In this document: positions 42,201 through 54,200 of the stretch, piece after piece
Position numbering within the stretch: position 1 is the stretch's first letter
Layout: each line of letters starts with the position of its first letter
Assembly (NCBI GenBank): GCA_008508345.1
Contig: QNGE01000832.1
Coordinates: 125,331-189,330, forward strand
Source of the DNA: Paragonimus westermani
Lineage: Eukaryota > Platyhelminthes > Trematoda > Plagiorchiida > Troglotrematidae
Reading direction: 5' to 3'
DNA: 64,000 nt
Translations under genes and position numbers: made by a program
Notes under the pieces: generated by a model
What the model saw: the letters and a program-made list of their open reading frames with translations, nothing else
The model's database searches: none
What the model was told of the DNA's origin: nothing

Positions 42201-45200
42201 CATACTTGCAAACCCATGTTTACGTAGAGTACTACTGGCAGAGTAGCGGTTTTCACTACATTTCCGTTCAAACAAATATGGAACAGCCACGGTTTCAAAC
42301 ATATAATCGGCCAGTATTTAACTGCCAGTATTCCTTTTTACTATGCGTCATTCCCCATTAGATACTAAACTTGTATATTGCCATTTGCGTTGCTACTGCA
42401 CACCAAGAAGATCCATCGGATAATCCATCGAGTAATTCATGTGGACGAATAGTCTTTTCTTTTCACATCGAGTGACACATGTTATTGTGGTGTGCTACGA
42501 CTCACGTAAGTTGTGTGGTTAGTAAAAGTGTTCACCGATACGCTGTTTGAAATCTATCCTGAACCACGGTTTGTCCCGAGTAAGCTTTTATGAAACATAT
42601 TGAAATGGTCGATAATCCTAGCTCATAGTAATTTCTGTATCAGCATCTTACAAGAGACCGCTAAGAAGCTGCTCACAGTATAATATTCATTTCTTCTATG
42701 TGTACCCAAAACCTGATCCTTAGTACACAAACGAGCGCGTACGCATTCATAACAGATTTTGTAATGCAACTCAGTGATAAGGTGGGAATGTCTTTGTTGT
42801 TTGGCAATTTCCGAACAGCACAGACAACACTCTGAGCTATTTAGCACTGTGCTAATTACTTCAGAATGTGCCTTACAACCTTCTCCTATAAAATTGCCGT
42901 GACTAGGCAGATTTTGTGTTGGACAATGAATTTATGGGGGATTTTGACCGATTTGTATGCTCGAGAAGCTGCATCTGTTGTGGCGAAGGTGTAGGTAACA
43001 AAACAGTAACTCTAGTACTATGATGGTATTCCCTAATCTAGGACATCTCTAGCGACAGAGAGTTATCTCCCTGAGGTCTAGGGATCACGTATATAAGGCG
43101 ACACTGAGGGCTGTATATACTTTACTTTAGCGAAAACTGATCGCTCAGGTTAGAAGAAATGAACGGTCTTCAGATATTTGGCCGTCGATGTCTGCGTTTG
43201 ATCGTTTGCATCGAGTTGCACTGACGAGTAAGTAATGAAAAATCTAGGAAACTGGCAATAATTTATGCCCGCCAAGTGAGCTGTTTCTTTCATTCTTTAC
43301 GTTAACGCAGACCTAAATGATTACGTCATATACTAAGAATGACAGCTAATCGTCCGTTACACCTAGGATTCTTTGCTGACGCTGCGATGGACTGAGGTAG
43401 ACAGGTGATGACTTGGCATAGAGAAATGAGGTCGGTCACCAAGCGGCTGGCTACTGTAGGTTGGATTTGTCTTCCAGATTGGGAAAGTGTGGACTCAGAG
43501 AGTTGGTGGCTGGAAACGTTAGGTGAGGAGGTGGCTAATTGAGCTCAGCGGTGTGAATGTTTTTATCGTTTGACCGAGTTGTCTCTGAAGTAATTGCAGT
43601 TGATAACGTGAAGCAGCGAAAGCCGTCAGAAAGTTGTCTTGCTGGTGATACCTTACTTTTACTTACAACTCGGTTGTTTGGTTGCAAGATGTTGACACCT
43701 CACTTTTGAATGGTTGAGTACGGAGGTAATGGTTTTTGCCATCACTGTCCTCTCTTGTAATTTTGCTCCTGGTCATGGTTTACGTTATTTCCCTAATGGT
43801 TGTTTGTCAGCCAGACATCAGTGAAGACCGCCAATGTACTACTGCCTGTGATGCTGATGACAGAATTAATGATGACGTTGCAGTTTTAATTACTCATAAT
43901 ATTGTGGCACTCGGTTCATCTAATTAACCCAGTTAAACGGCGTCCAGCTTGTTGCTGTGGTGTTTTTCAACGTGCTGTCGCAGAAGTTGTCAAACTTTTT
44001 AGATTCGTTCACTGCATCCAACCACTTGGGAACCAGAAAACTAGCAGGTATCCTTATTGAGATTCGTGAATGCTTTGACATCACAATGATCTAGAGAATA
44101 CTACTCTGGTTAAAGTAGAACGGTTGTTTGTCACCTGGGTTTTCTACTGTTTGTCGTATACAGTAATCCGTAACCGTGATACCCTGATGAGAGTCACAAC
44201 CTAACTGCAACGGCGTCTCAGGAAACGGTGCAATTTAAAAAATGTGCGGTAATGTAAGACTTCCAATCCCTGTAGCAACGATTAGTTCCGTATGTAACTT
44301 ATACAGCGCACATTAGGGTTAACATAGCATGGGCATATCAACCGTTCAGCCCCGTCTGAAGATGTACAAGTATCAACTAGACTTACATCATGGAATTTAG
44401 GACCAAATGTGGAATTTTCAAGTGCAACAATTATTGTTTTCCAAACTGAACCGGCTGAAAGTGTTTAGTAGTGAACAGGCGAATGGCAAGCCGCTTGCCT
44501 GAGCGGAAACAAGGGGTAACCGAAACAAACAGCCGGTGGCTCGGACACAGCTACTGAGGACCGTGAGGAAAGATGAACAACTAAAGTGGAAAGAAGATTC
44601 CACGCTCGATTCACTGTGTCTGGTTCATGTTCATAGGTTTGTGCAGCTCAAGAAATAGTCTTCGGTGTATACGTCCCTATCTGTGAGTTAGCTGGGCAAT
44701 AATCACTGTTGAAAAGTTTATCGAACCAGGGACAGAGTAATGAGACTGTGAGTAAGTGTAGTGTAATCAAATGATGGCGTTAATAATGGACATAGCAAGA
44801 TAATTGCAATAATCTTCTTATTTTATGCACGATGGACCGGGTTAGGAGAAATACGGTGTATGTTAGTTTCGACGTGTTGGGCGTTCAACTGCGTTTTCGA
44901 AACTCATTCGGTCCGATGGTGACAGCATATTCGTACACAGATAGTTCCTGACTGTTGGAGTCATTGTTTGCCAGTTTAACATTCGTATCCCAGAGCGTGA
45001 CCATCTGGGAGTTCATCCTTTTTTAGTGCAGACTTCTCCTGTGAATACTGTGAGGTTTGAACGATTTCGTTAGTGAGAATTAGGATTCTTCTGCTGTGTT
45101 CTTAATGCACCTGAAATCGACCTAAGTTCACAAGCCTGTGTGGATAGTGGATTTTCTCGAGCCCATATACGTACCTTCTCAATAAACTGAAGGCTGTAGG

Positions 45201-48200
45201 TTCTCAGGTTTCTCCATATTGCCTAACGAATTATGAAGCTGAGCATAATTTGACAGATTTAAGGTTGGGGAGTTTCACGCATTGTTCTTTCTAGGCTTAT
45301 TGCCGTTTGTGACTTCTCAGCCATGGTTTAACATTCTGTGGAAAGACTGCAGTTGTCTGTCACATGAGCCATCAAGCCTTATTCACATACAGTTGCATGT
45401 AATTCATTGTGTTGTCAGAGTAACAGTCGACAAAACTTAGGTGACGAGTGAACATGATTAGTCACTTGTTGAAAATAAACAGCAGCCTGTTTTCCAGGGG
45501 CCATTGGTTAAGACCACTCTTATTGTTTTAAAGCATCTTTGCATAATCTGACCAACGTATAATTAGTCAACTTTGTCTGTCGGTGAAGTACAGTAATATC
45601 ATTGGTCTGGTCGTACATTGAAGGATAAGACCGAAGCGGAGGGGATTTATTGGGCACCTTTGAGCGGAGCGGGCGTCGGCAGGCTATCAATCTGGTAGCT
45701 ATCGATTCAGCTCAATTCTATAACCTACATCCGATTGAGGCGAACTTCCAACTATCTAATAAGGGCCCATCGGGGCTATCGTTAGAAAGTTGCGACGACG
45801 CTCAAAATTACCGGGCCGTACTCTTTTCGCTTTGGGACTAGCCTAATAATATACAACTAGACGCACATTTAGAAGAATATGTAACATTGCATAATTTCCC
45901 ATGAATACGTAATTTTTATCGCCTAGTGATCGCTAAAGCCATGTGCATTTGTGACTAATGGAACACTGGTCACGTAATCTTTGTTAACGAGGGCAAAATC
46001 GAAAAAAGAATAGGCATGATTCACTTGCTACCTGGACACACTGCAATATTAGCTGAATGGTTTGTGAAATCTAGTCCCGTGAGACTGAAGTCTCTCAGTG
46101 GTAAGGCGTAAGTCTAGCCTGCTGTTTGTATTTTCCACAGGTCACTGCGGCATTTGTTTGCGCAAAACAAGTGAAGTTTCAGTTAGTCAGAATGATGCAG
46201 GAAGACCTACGTATAACTGACGACGAACACACTACACCTTTTTGTAAGAACATGCATATAAAGCTACACGATTTACTCAACCGGCTTGTCTATCAAAGAA
46301 AAATTGTCTACTTTCGCCATCCCCTGTTTCTCTTAAGGTGTCTATGGTGCCCACCATAAACGGTTTTCACTGAGTACAAGCATTCTGAATTTTGTTCAGC
46401 TTATCTGAATGTGAGACATGAAGCGGGCACCAGGAGACTTTTCAGTTCTTTGTGATAAATGTGGTAGATAACTGTTCTGAGGGATCTGAACGAGTGGGAA
46501 TCTTCGGTTCAGTAGGGTTGAATGTAAGAGAGGGTTGCCTTCGACAGATGGGGTGAAACGTACATCGCTTTCATGGGAGCATCTTTAGTATGGGATGATG
46601 GTCTAGGTTTAGCTACTCGCTCGATGTCGGTAACAATGAGTTAGAAGTGGAATGCTTAGGCTAAGACTTCGTCGCGTGTTCAGCAGAAGCGATTATTATG
46701 CAACGAATACGGGGCAGCCATCCAATGAGTAACATAGTAAAGCAGTAATCAAATACACTTATCTCCACCGCATATGATGTAATGCGGTAAGAATCATGCA
46801 CTTTCGCGTTTTTAGAAAACTGCTTACAAAGATAAAGGGAGAATGTCCGTACTTTCCGTCAGTCTTATTCCAATATGGTGTCCGTACACACATTTTTGAT
46901 CTAGCACTTTACGCGGCATAGCACAGTGAGCATGGTAATCAATAATAAAAATATGCTAACTCAGTAATTGTGTTGGAGCGTAAATGCTCCCAAAATTCGA
47001 TCATCTGACAGGAACGATTTAATTCACCAGTGCGGGAATTCCTGTGAAACCCTTATCAATCCTCAAAAGATGACTAACACGTACTGTTTATACTAGTTGC
47101 TCTTAACCAGGAGATAAAATGTGACCTGCAAGATCACACAGGTACTGTTTTATCTAAACGCCTGTTATGGTTCTATGATCAAACGTCTGTTGTGGAGTTC
47201 AAATTGATAAAAAAAAGTCAGTTTCTCGAGTTCGAGGTGCAATGTTTGCGTGAACCAATTCAGACTTAGCTGTTTTGTAAGCTTGCTTGTAAGCATGCGT
47301 CGAATACAAAAAAAGAATATGCGAAGCCGGTGCAACTGTATTATTAGTCAGAAATCAGGCTGTTGGGTATGGATCTCATATATGGATGTATTGGCAACGT
47401 TCACAAATAAAATGCATTCAATTTCAGTAGCTGATAGAACAATCTTGAAACTGTGAAATATTCATCACGCTGTCAATTTTTTCCGTATTAAAACTATATT
47501 ATTGTCCGCTTTCGTGAACTGCTGATTAGAAACGCTTCAACTTGGTCTTTGGTGTAAACAAAATACAGGTTGTACTCATGTCAGCGAAAAAGGGTTCGGG
47601 TATTCATACAAATTTGGTGAAAAATGCAAAACATTTTGAGATATATACCTTTCGCTCAACCCCGATGACCAAGATTAGCACACATAAACTTCTAGTGAGC
47701 GTTTCAAGTGTCTAAAGTTTTACCTTGGACTTTGGGTGTGTGAATATTTAACACAACCCGCACACAGTGGAGGGTGAACAGGAACTGACAATTTGCTGTC
47801 ATCCTATACAGTCTGCTGCAGTTGACCTTCTTCAGCTTCAATTTTCCTCGTGGAGATTTATGATTTCGACCTTCACTTTTCCCGTTAACCATCTTTCAGT
47901 GATTGGTTTTAACGGAGTGCAAACCTTTGAACTTCGAAACATTGGTGGTTCAGTTTAGCAAAGCCTCAGTGCTCGTCAAGCAGTTTCCAAGATGATTGGC
48001 CAGATTTAGAATACAATACATTTGCACTATCAGCCGAGTGTCTACCCAACAGCACAGTAAAAATTCTGATGAGGCAACCATCTGGCTAGGATTTCGAACT
48101 GTGATCCTTCACGCAAATGTGTGTGCAGTCTACCACTGTATGGCTCATACTGTTATTGATTCGTCCATCTACCCGACACACTTTTGATTATTTTTAAACC

Positions 48201-51200
48201 AGTACTTCTACCTACTGTGTTCTGCTTGGTTCGGTCTTATATGAATTTCTGACGGATGTGCTAGAATCACACATTCAAAGCCACGGGAACGACTTAAATG
48301 ACGGTGTATACTTACAACTTTGCATACGACCCTTTTCTGATGGAGTACGTGCTTCACCTATTCTTCTGTGGATTTTTATATTAATCTTGACTTGTGTTAC
48401 ATTAGTTTATATCGATGAAGATAATGTTTTACAGCACTAATCAACTGGAAAAATTTTTCATAATTAGAACCACACAGGGTCTGTAGCTATCTTGATAAGA
48501 TGTTTACGGTGTGACAAGGAAATTAGTATAGCAATAAAGTTAACAACGAAAACAGCGAACCTATAGACAACATGCGAACATTGACAAACGTCCGTAGATA
48601 GTAAGATTGTTGGAGTGATCGGAATATTTGCATTAAATAATACATTAAATATTGCGGGAAGAAAAGTTATGCATAGTCATGGAGTTGGTAGCTCAGGTTG
48701 TTGATTTGGCTGCTGACTGGTTTGTCGAGCTTGATATTTAGGTTGTAAGCATTTCATCAGCGAACGAGGCGGGCTCATCAGTGCTTAGAAGTTCGAACCC
48801 ATAGACGTAAGCTTGGAGCGTAGGGGCTCAAATATTGCGGGAAACTAAAGGCTAACCGGTTATCTCAACCTACCGTTTGTAAACTGCTGCACTGATTGCT
48901 TTGGGCTAGGAAGTTAGTTGACATTTTTTCTTTTGTATTCCACTTCACTGGTTTGTATGACGTACATTTTCTAAAAGACTGGAAATCAATTTTCCTAATC
49001 TATCACTATCGCTTCTGTTGTCATAATAATTATGTTAGCTCGACGCCAGAATGTTAGTTCGTAGTAGAGTAAGTACTGCATTTGTCTGTGTATACCGTAC
49101 GGTGTTTGTGTAAATCGCCTTGTATGAACAAACGTTTATGGAGGTAGTTGCATACGTTCAACGATATTCTTAAAACAACCGGTTAGTCCAAAAAAATACA
49201 CATCTTGAACTATCATTTATAACTAGTCTCTTGGTGTACAATTCAACGGTAAAGGAGTCGTTGAGGCTTCATAAGCTTTTCAGTTAGGTGACGTAAAAGT
49301 GACTGAAATCCAAGATGCGGAATAATTGTATAACTCTGTGTGTGTGTATGTATAATTCTCAATCAGGTGGTAGAAAACTTTGTAGGCGAGACACTGTTGT
49401 TTTCAGTACTGCAAATAGATGATAGCATCAACACTTCTTCACTGTTTTCACTCACGTTCACACAACAACAAGAGATGTTATCTACACTTTATTAGACAGC
49501 TGCGATTAAACAGTCTTGGGCTTGCTAATGGATTTTTTAAATACCTAGCTAGATCATTGCGAACGGCTATCTGTTGATAGTTTTTCACTTTGTCATATAT
49601 GTATAACAAGAGACACTAAGTTCAGTGCAATTGAAAATTTCCCATCTTACTCCAGTTTGCCTACTTCTTCAAGGTTGTCTAGGGAGTTACCTGAGTATAC
49701 ACCCGTCATTACCTCTAGGCACTTTTTACTATACGGTGACATTCTTTTTACAACCGTAGTGATTATGCACGTTTGATTTCAGCAGTCCACATTATAATAG
49801 GATCAGCTTAAATGTTACATACTAATCCATTCTTAATACATTATCGTCCAGGTACACATTAAGTGATGGTCACAGAGCTTGCAACGCTGTATCGATTGGT
49901 CAGAGAGCAAGTGAAATCTCTTGTCCTCATTGCTTTTGTAAGTAGTTTTGGCACGAGTGTGACTATTTTATACTGAAAACAGGTAACCAAAGAAAACTAT
50001 AATTTGTAGCTTGATGAGGGTTTCTGCCGGGTGAAAGTGATGTAAAACAGATTCGTTAAACTGAAGTGTTTCGTGCCGCACGTGAACTGTGGTGGAAAGT
50101 AGCGTAATCACAATAACGTTGAACAATCGATTAATTGTTGTAGGCAAGTGCCTTCCGCCTGACTAACTAACTACCAGTATGGCTATCAGTATAACTTTTT
50201 CGGAAAGATGAGTTAGCTGATCATCGACCTTTTCGACCCGCAACCATGACCGATCAAACTGCTACGGTTCTAGTTGCGACATGATTGCAGCGCGCTGTCT
50301 CCATATCCGTTGATAACGTTTGACCTCATTTGAACTCGTTACTTGTTTCATTCACCTTGCCCTGAGAATTATGTTCTATATAAATGTTTTTTATTTGGCC
50401 TGATGAGGAATAAGCGAAGACGACCTTGTTCCCTACACCGTTTGTCCCGATTTTTAACTTGGTGTGTTTTGCCATATAAGTTAATTTTTAACTGGTTACG
50501 CTGACTGCTACAAGTCGAGGCAACGAAGCACGGTAGGATCTTTTTGAATCGCGTTGTGCTTGAAGTGTCGTGATATGCTTATTGGACTTGGTGAACGCAA
50601 ATTCAGCGATTTTGCAGTTAACCGTGTTTTTTGTTCACCTTCGGATCACTGTCTCTTCATATGAACGCATACGTATAGCTACAAGCACGCGTATCTGGTT
50701 AGATGAGGATCCACGGGTTCGATATCGATTGACTGGAGATTGTGCCCACATCACACGCGTCTGACTTAATAGACCCAACAACCAAACTAGTGGTAAAGGT
50801 TTACTGGCGGATACGACCGGTATCACAGTCATCTCCGATAGTTTGTTACCTTTTGGAGAAGGCGGATTTCACTAAATAATTTACAATCGCCTACACTTCC
50901 AATGACTGCTCCGATGAGCTTAGAAAACTGTGTTGGTATTTTGATGCTTCATTCTGTGTACGGTTATACACGTTTGTTGATGCATAGCTACAGAGCTGCA
51001 CACCTCCTTAGTATCCGTAGTCCTGTCTTTGAAATTTTAGGTCCTGTGGCGTGCGTTTTCTAGTTGATGAGTGCAAACCGTTTCAGGAAACCTTACTTTC
51101 CATTCACTACACCAAGCGCGTGTAGTGATCCGTTGAACGTACAAAGTCAGTTTTTTGCGTGGACCTTAGTTACTCTCAAATACGTGCGGTGTATTTGTAC

Positions 51201-54200
51201 GCTCGATTCGTTGTAAAGAGTAATGAAGGACATTCAGTTGTTTAACCACAGTTTGTGGAACATTTAGGCTTGTGCTGTTTATGAGGCTTACCAACGTGTT
51301 TCCTTCTTTAATCCAAATGGTGATCCACAGATGTAACTTAAGCCTCATCCCCACCCTGAGATAGGACTAGCACTGGCTGAACTCGAGTATCTCCATCTGA
51401 ATCCACTTAAACACCATCATTCTGTGTACTGATTCACACTGCAGTTAATCTGTGCATACCACAGTTTTGCAGGGATCAACTAGAGTGTTGCGTTGCCTTG
51501 GAAATAATCGCCGTCTCTTACTCAGAAACAGAACTCGATAAGAACATCTGGGACATATCCTGACTTTTATCGTTGATCATGCCGACACTAAGAAACACAG
51601 AGTACGAATCTGTTCTGAAGTGGTCGTTTCAAGAAGACACTTTGTGTGTCGATTCTTCTTTGAGTGTTATCCCTTATTCACTTGTTTGACCTTTACATTC
51701 CACATCTTCATTAGAAAGATGAAAGCGGCGAAAGATGAGGACATATTTATTACTGCTCCTGCACCGAATGGAGAGTAACCATTATCAAACGGTTCACAAA
51801 AGTGAGGAAAACTGTTGTACGGAAGAATGTATGGATGGGGACAACTTTAGTATGCTATATGCCGGTAGTTTGAAGCACCCGACCGTGACTACCAGAAAAC
51901 ACAAAGAGGAAGTCAGAAACAGTTTTTTCACGCTGTATGTGCAGGGCACATCTCGTTACATTTCATCAGTCACATACTACAATCTGAGGTTTATAGAGAA
52001 AATGTCAGTGGACATTGTGAATCCAAACAAAATCAACAACCATACACACACACACGCACTCGCGCACATCAGTTACCCGGACAGTTTTGAACTGGTGAAC
52101 AAATTTTTTCGTACGCAGATAAGTGTCTTTCATTTGTTAATTTATATCGCCTCCACGAACCGGAGAAGCCTTCGATTTCTGTGGTCAGCGTATCAGGAAA
52201 GCCTTTTTCAGGTTCACTTGAGGTCGATATGCCTACAGGCGTTCAACGGTTAATGACGCCAGTTCCTTTTGACTTGTAGCATTCTGACCTGGATCTGGCA
52301 TTGTGGTACTCATATGCATTTAGCAGACCTAAACTGGAATACGTTCATCAGTCGACTGCTTGAGTGACGGTCCTTCCCGCTCATGTAAATGGCCCGGCGC
52401 CAACTCGAGAATTAGTCAACTGCGTAATCTTTTGTATTGAGCCACACCGGTGTTTTCAGCAGTGGTGTTGATTTTTGAGTGGTGGTAAGCAACATGTTCA
52501 GCTGGATTGCGTAGAACACGTGCCCCATTGCCACCCTGAGACGGGTTTTCAACAGGGTAGTAATGCCATCACCTTTGTAAGGCAAACGAAGTTAGACGTT
52601 CAGTTTGCCAGCTGTTAGAAGCATCGCGATAGTCGGCTTTTTTGTTTAACTTCTCCCAGAATGCTGGTGGATAGCCATTTTCTTTGAGTCTGTTTCTCAA
52701 CAAGGATATCTCGCTGGCCAATGCTCCCCTAGAACAGATTTTTTTGCACGATAACTCAAAGATTTCACTAGAGCACGTTTGTACTGAATCAGCACAAAAC
52801 TGTAAAACTTCAGGTACTGCCCCGTCCATGTGTTTTCGGTGGACAGACCGCACCACAGGACCGCGGTCTCGGTGATTCACGAGAATATTCAAAAACACGA
52901 AGTTTTTTTTACGCTTTTGCTCAGTGGCAAAACTAGGTTTGGAGTTCGGCTTGCTCAGTACGTCCAGTATGTATATTGCATATCTTTAATGTCAGTAAAT
53001 AACAGGATATAGTCGACATAACACCAGTAAAATTGAGCCTGACTAATGACAGCACCTACGCTTTACTGCAGATGGACAACAAAACCACCGGCTAGCGGCG
53101 GATCGTGTGGATTGTCCACGACAACAACATCGACTTGTGGACTTTGCCATATAAACTCGCAAATTGCGGTAAGTATCTGACGATCAGCACTGAAATGTGT
53201 TCTGGAGATACCTTGTAAAAAGTAACTGGTCTTTGACTATTGTGTTCAGATTCGTTATAGGAAATTTGTCTTGCTTCTATAAAGTGGATTATCAACAACA
53301 AAGGAGAACATACAAAACAAATGCAATCACGTGGCGGCCCATGTGAGTATGTTACAGAATGGGGCACCTGTATCTTCGGTTGACTCATATGATGCATCTG
53401 TGACCATGACATTAGGCAGTGCATCCAGGACGGAAGAATTTTAACTTAAAGTTTTCTGCATACACAGGTGGTTCCTATGGTATTTCCAGGCTTGAGAAAG
53501 TTACCGATTTTTTCGTAGCTAAAAGAAGATAGCTTCTGGCAGGTAACCAAGTGAATATAGAGCCTTTCAGACTATTGCTTAGCTTTCGCCCAAATGATTG
53601 TGTTTTATAAACAAGTGACTTTGTCACCAGCCTGTGTGAATGATCTGTGTCTCTCAGTAACTCTTCTTCAGAAGGCTCCTTAGTGGGTTATGTTCTTTTA
53701 CGATACAGGCAATAACCGTTCGTGTACAGTTTCATTCAAGGACTTGTAATGAAATCGTTCACTGTGAAAGTTTCATGGCAGATTTCTCAATTAGTCCTAT
53801 CAAAATCATCTACAGTCAATGGAAAATATACAACGTTTGAAACCTGCTGTTTTTATCTTGGCTGGTATGTATCAAAAAATTTAGACGAGATGGATGCCAG
53901 TGTTTGTTGAAAACCATTTTGCTTGGAAATCCTGTTAATTACGTAAGCATGGAGGAAATGGAATGGCTTCATGTTTCTCATTAATTAAATGAACACGGTG
54001 TGTTCCGAATTCACTGTCATTAAAATAACGCCACAGATTGAAGTAGTTTCACTGTGGCCCTTTAACTGTACCTGATTAATCCTATTCTTCTACAGAATAC
54101 ATTGAGACATCGTAGGAAGCTTTCTCAATAGTCAGCTGCCATTTTTGATAAGAAATATACTGACCGTACACGAGAGTCGTACGGACTGTAGTTGATGTTC

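Noticed and set aside
51735..52253. 172-codon plus-strand frame, the longest outside the adhesion gene and LINE/PLE pieces
   Set aside because: It has no recognisable domain or splice context and includes a CA microsatellite coding HTHTHALAH. It is most likely a chance frame.
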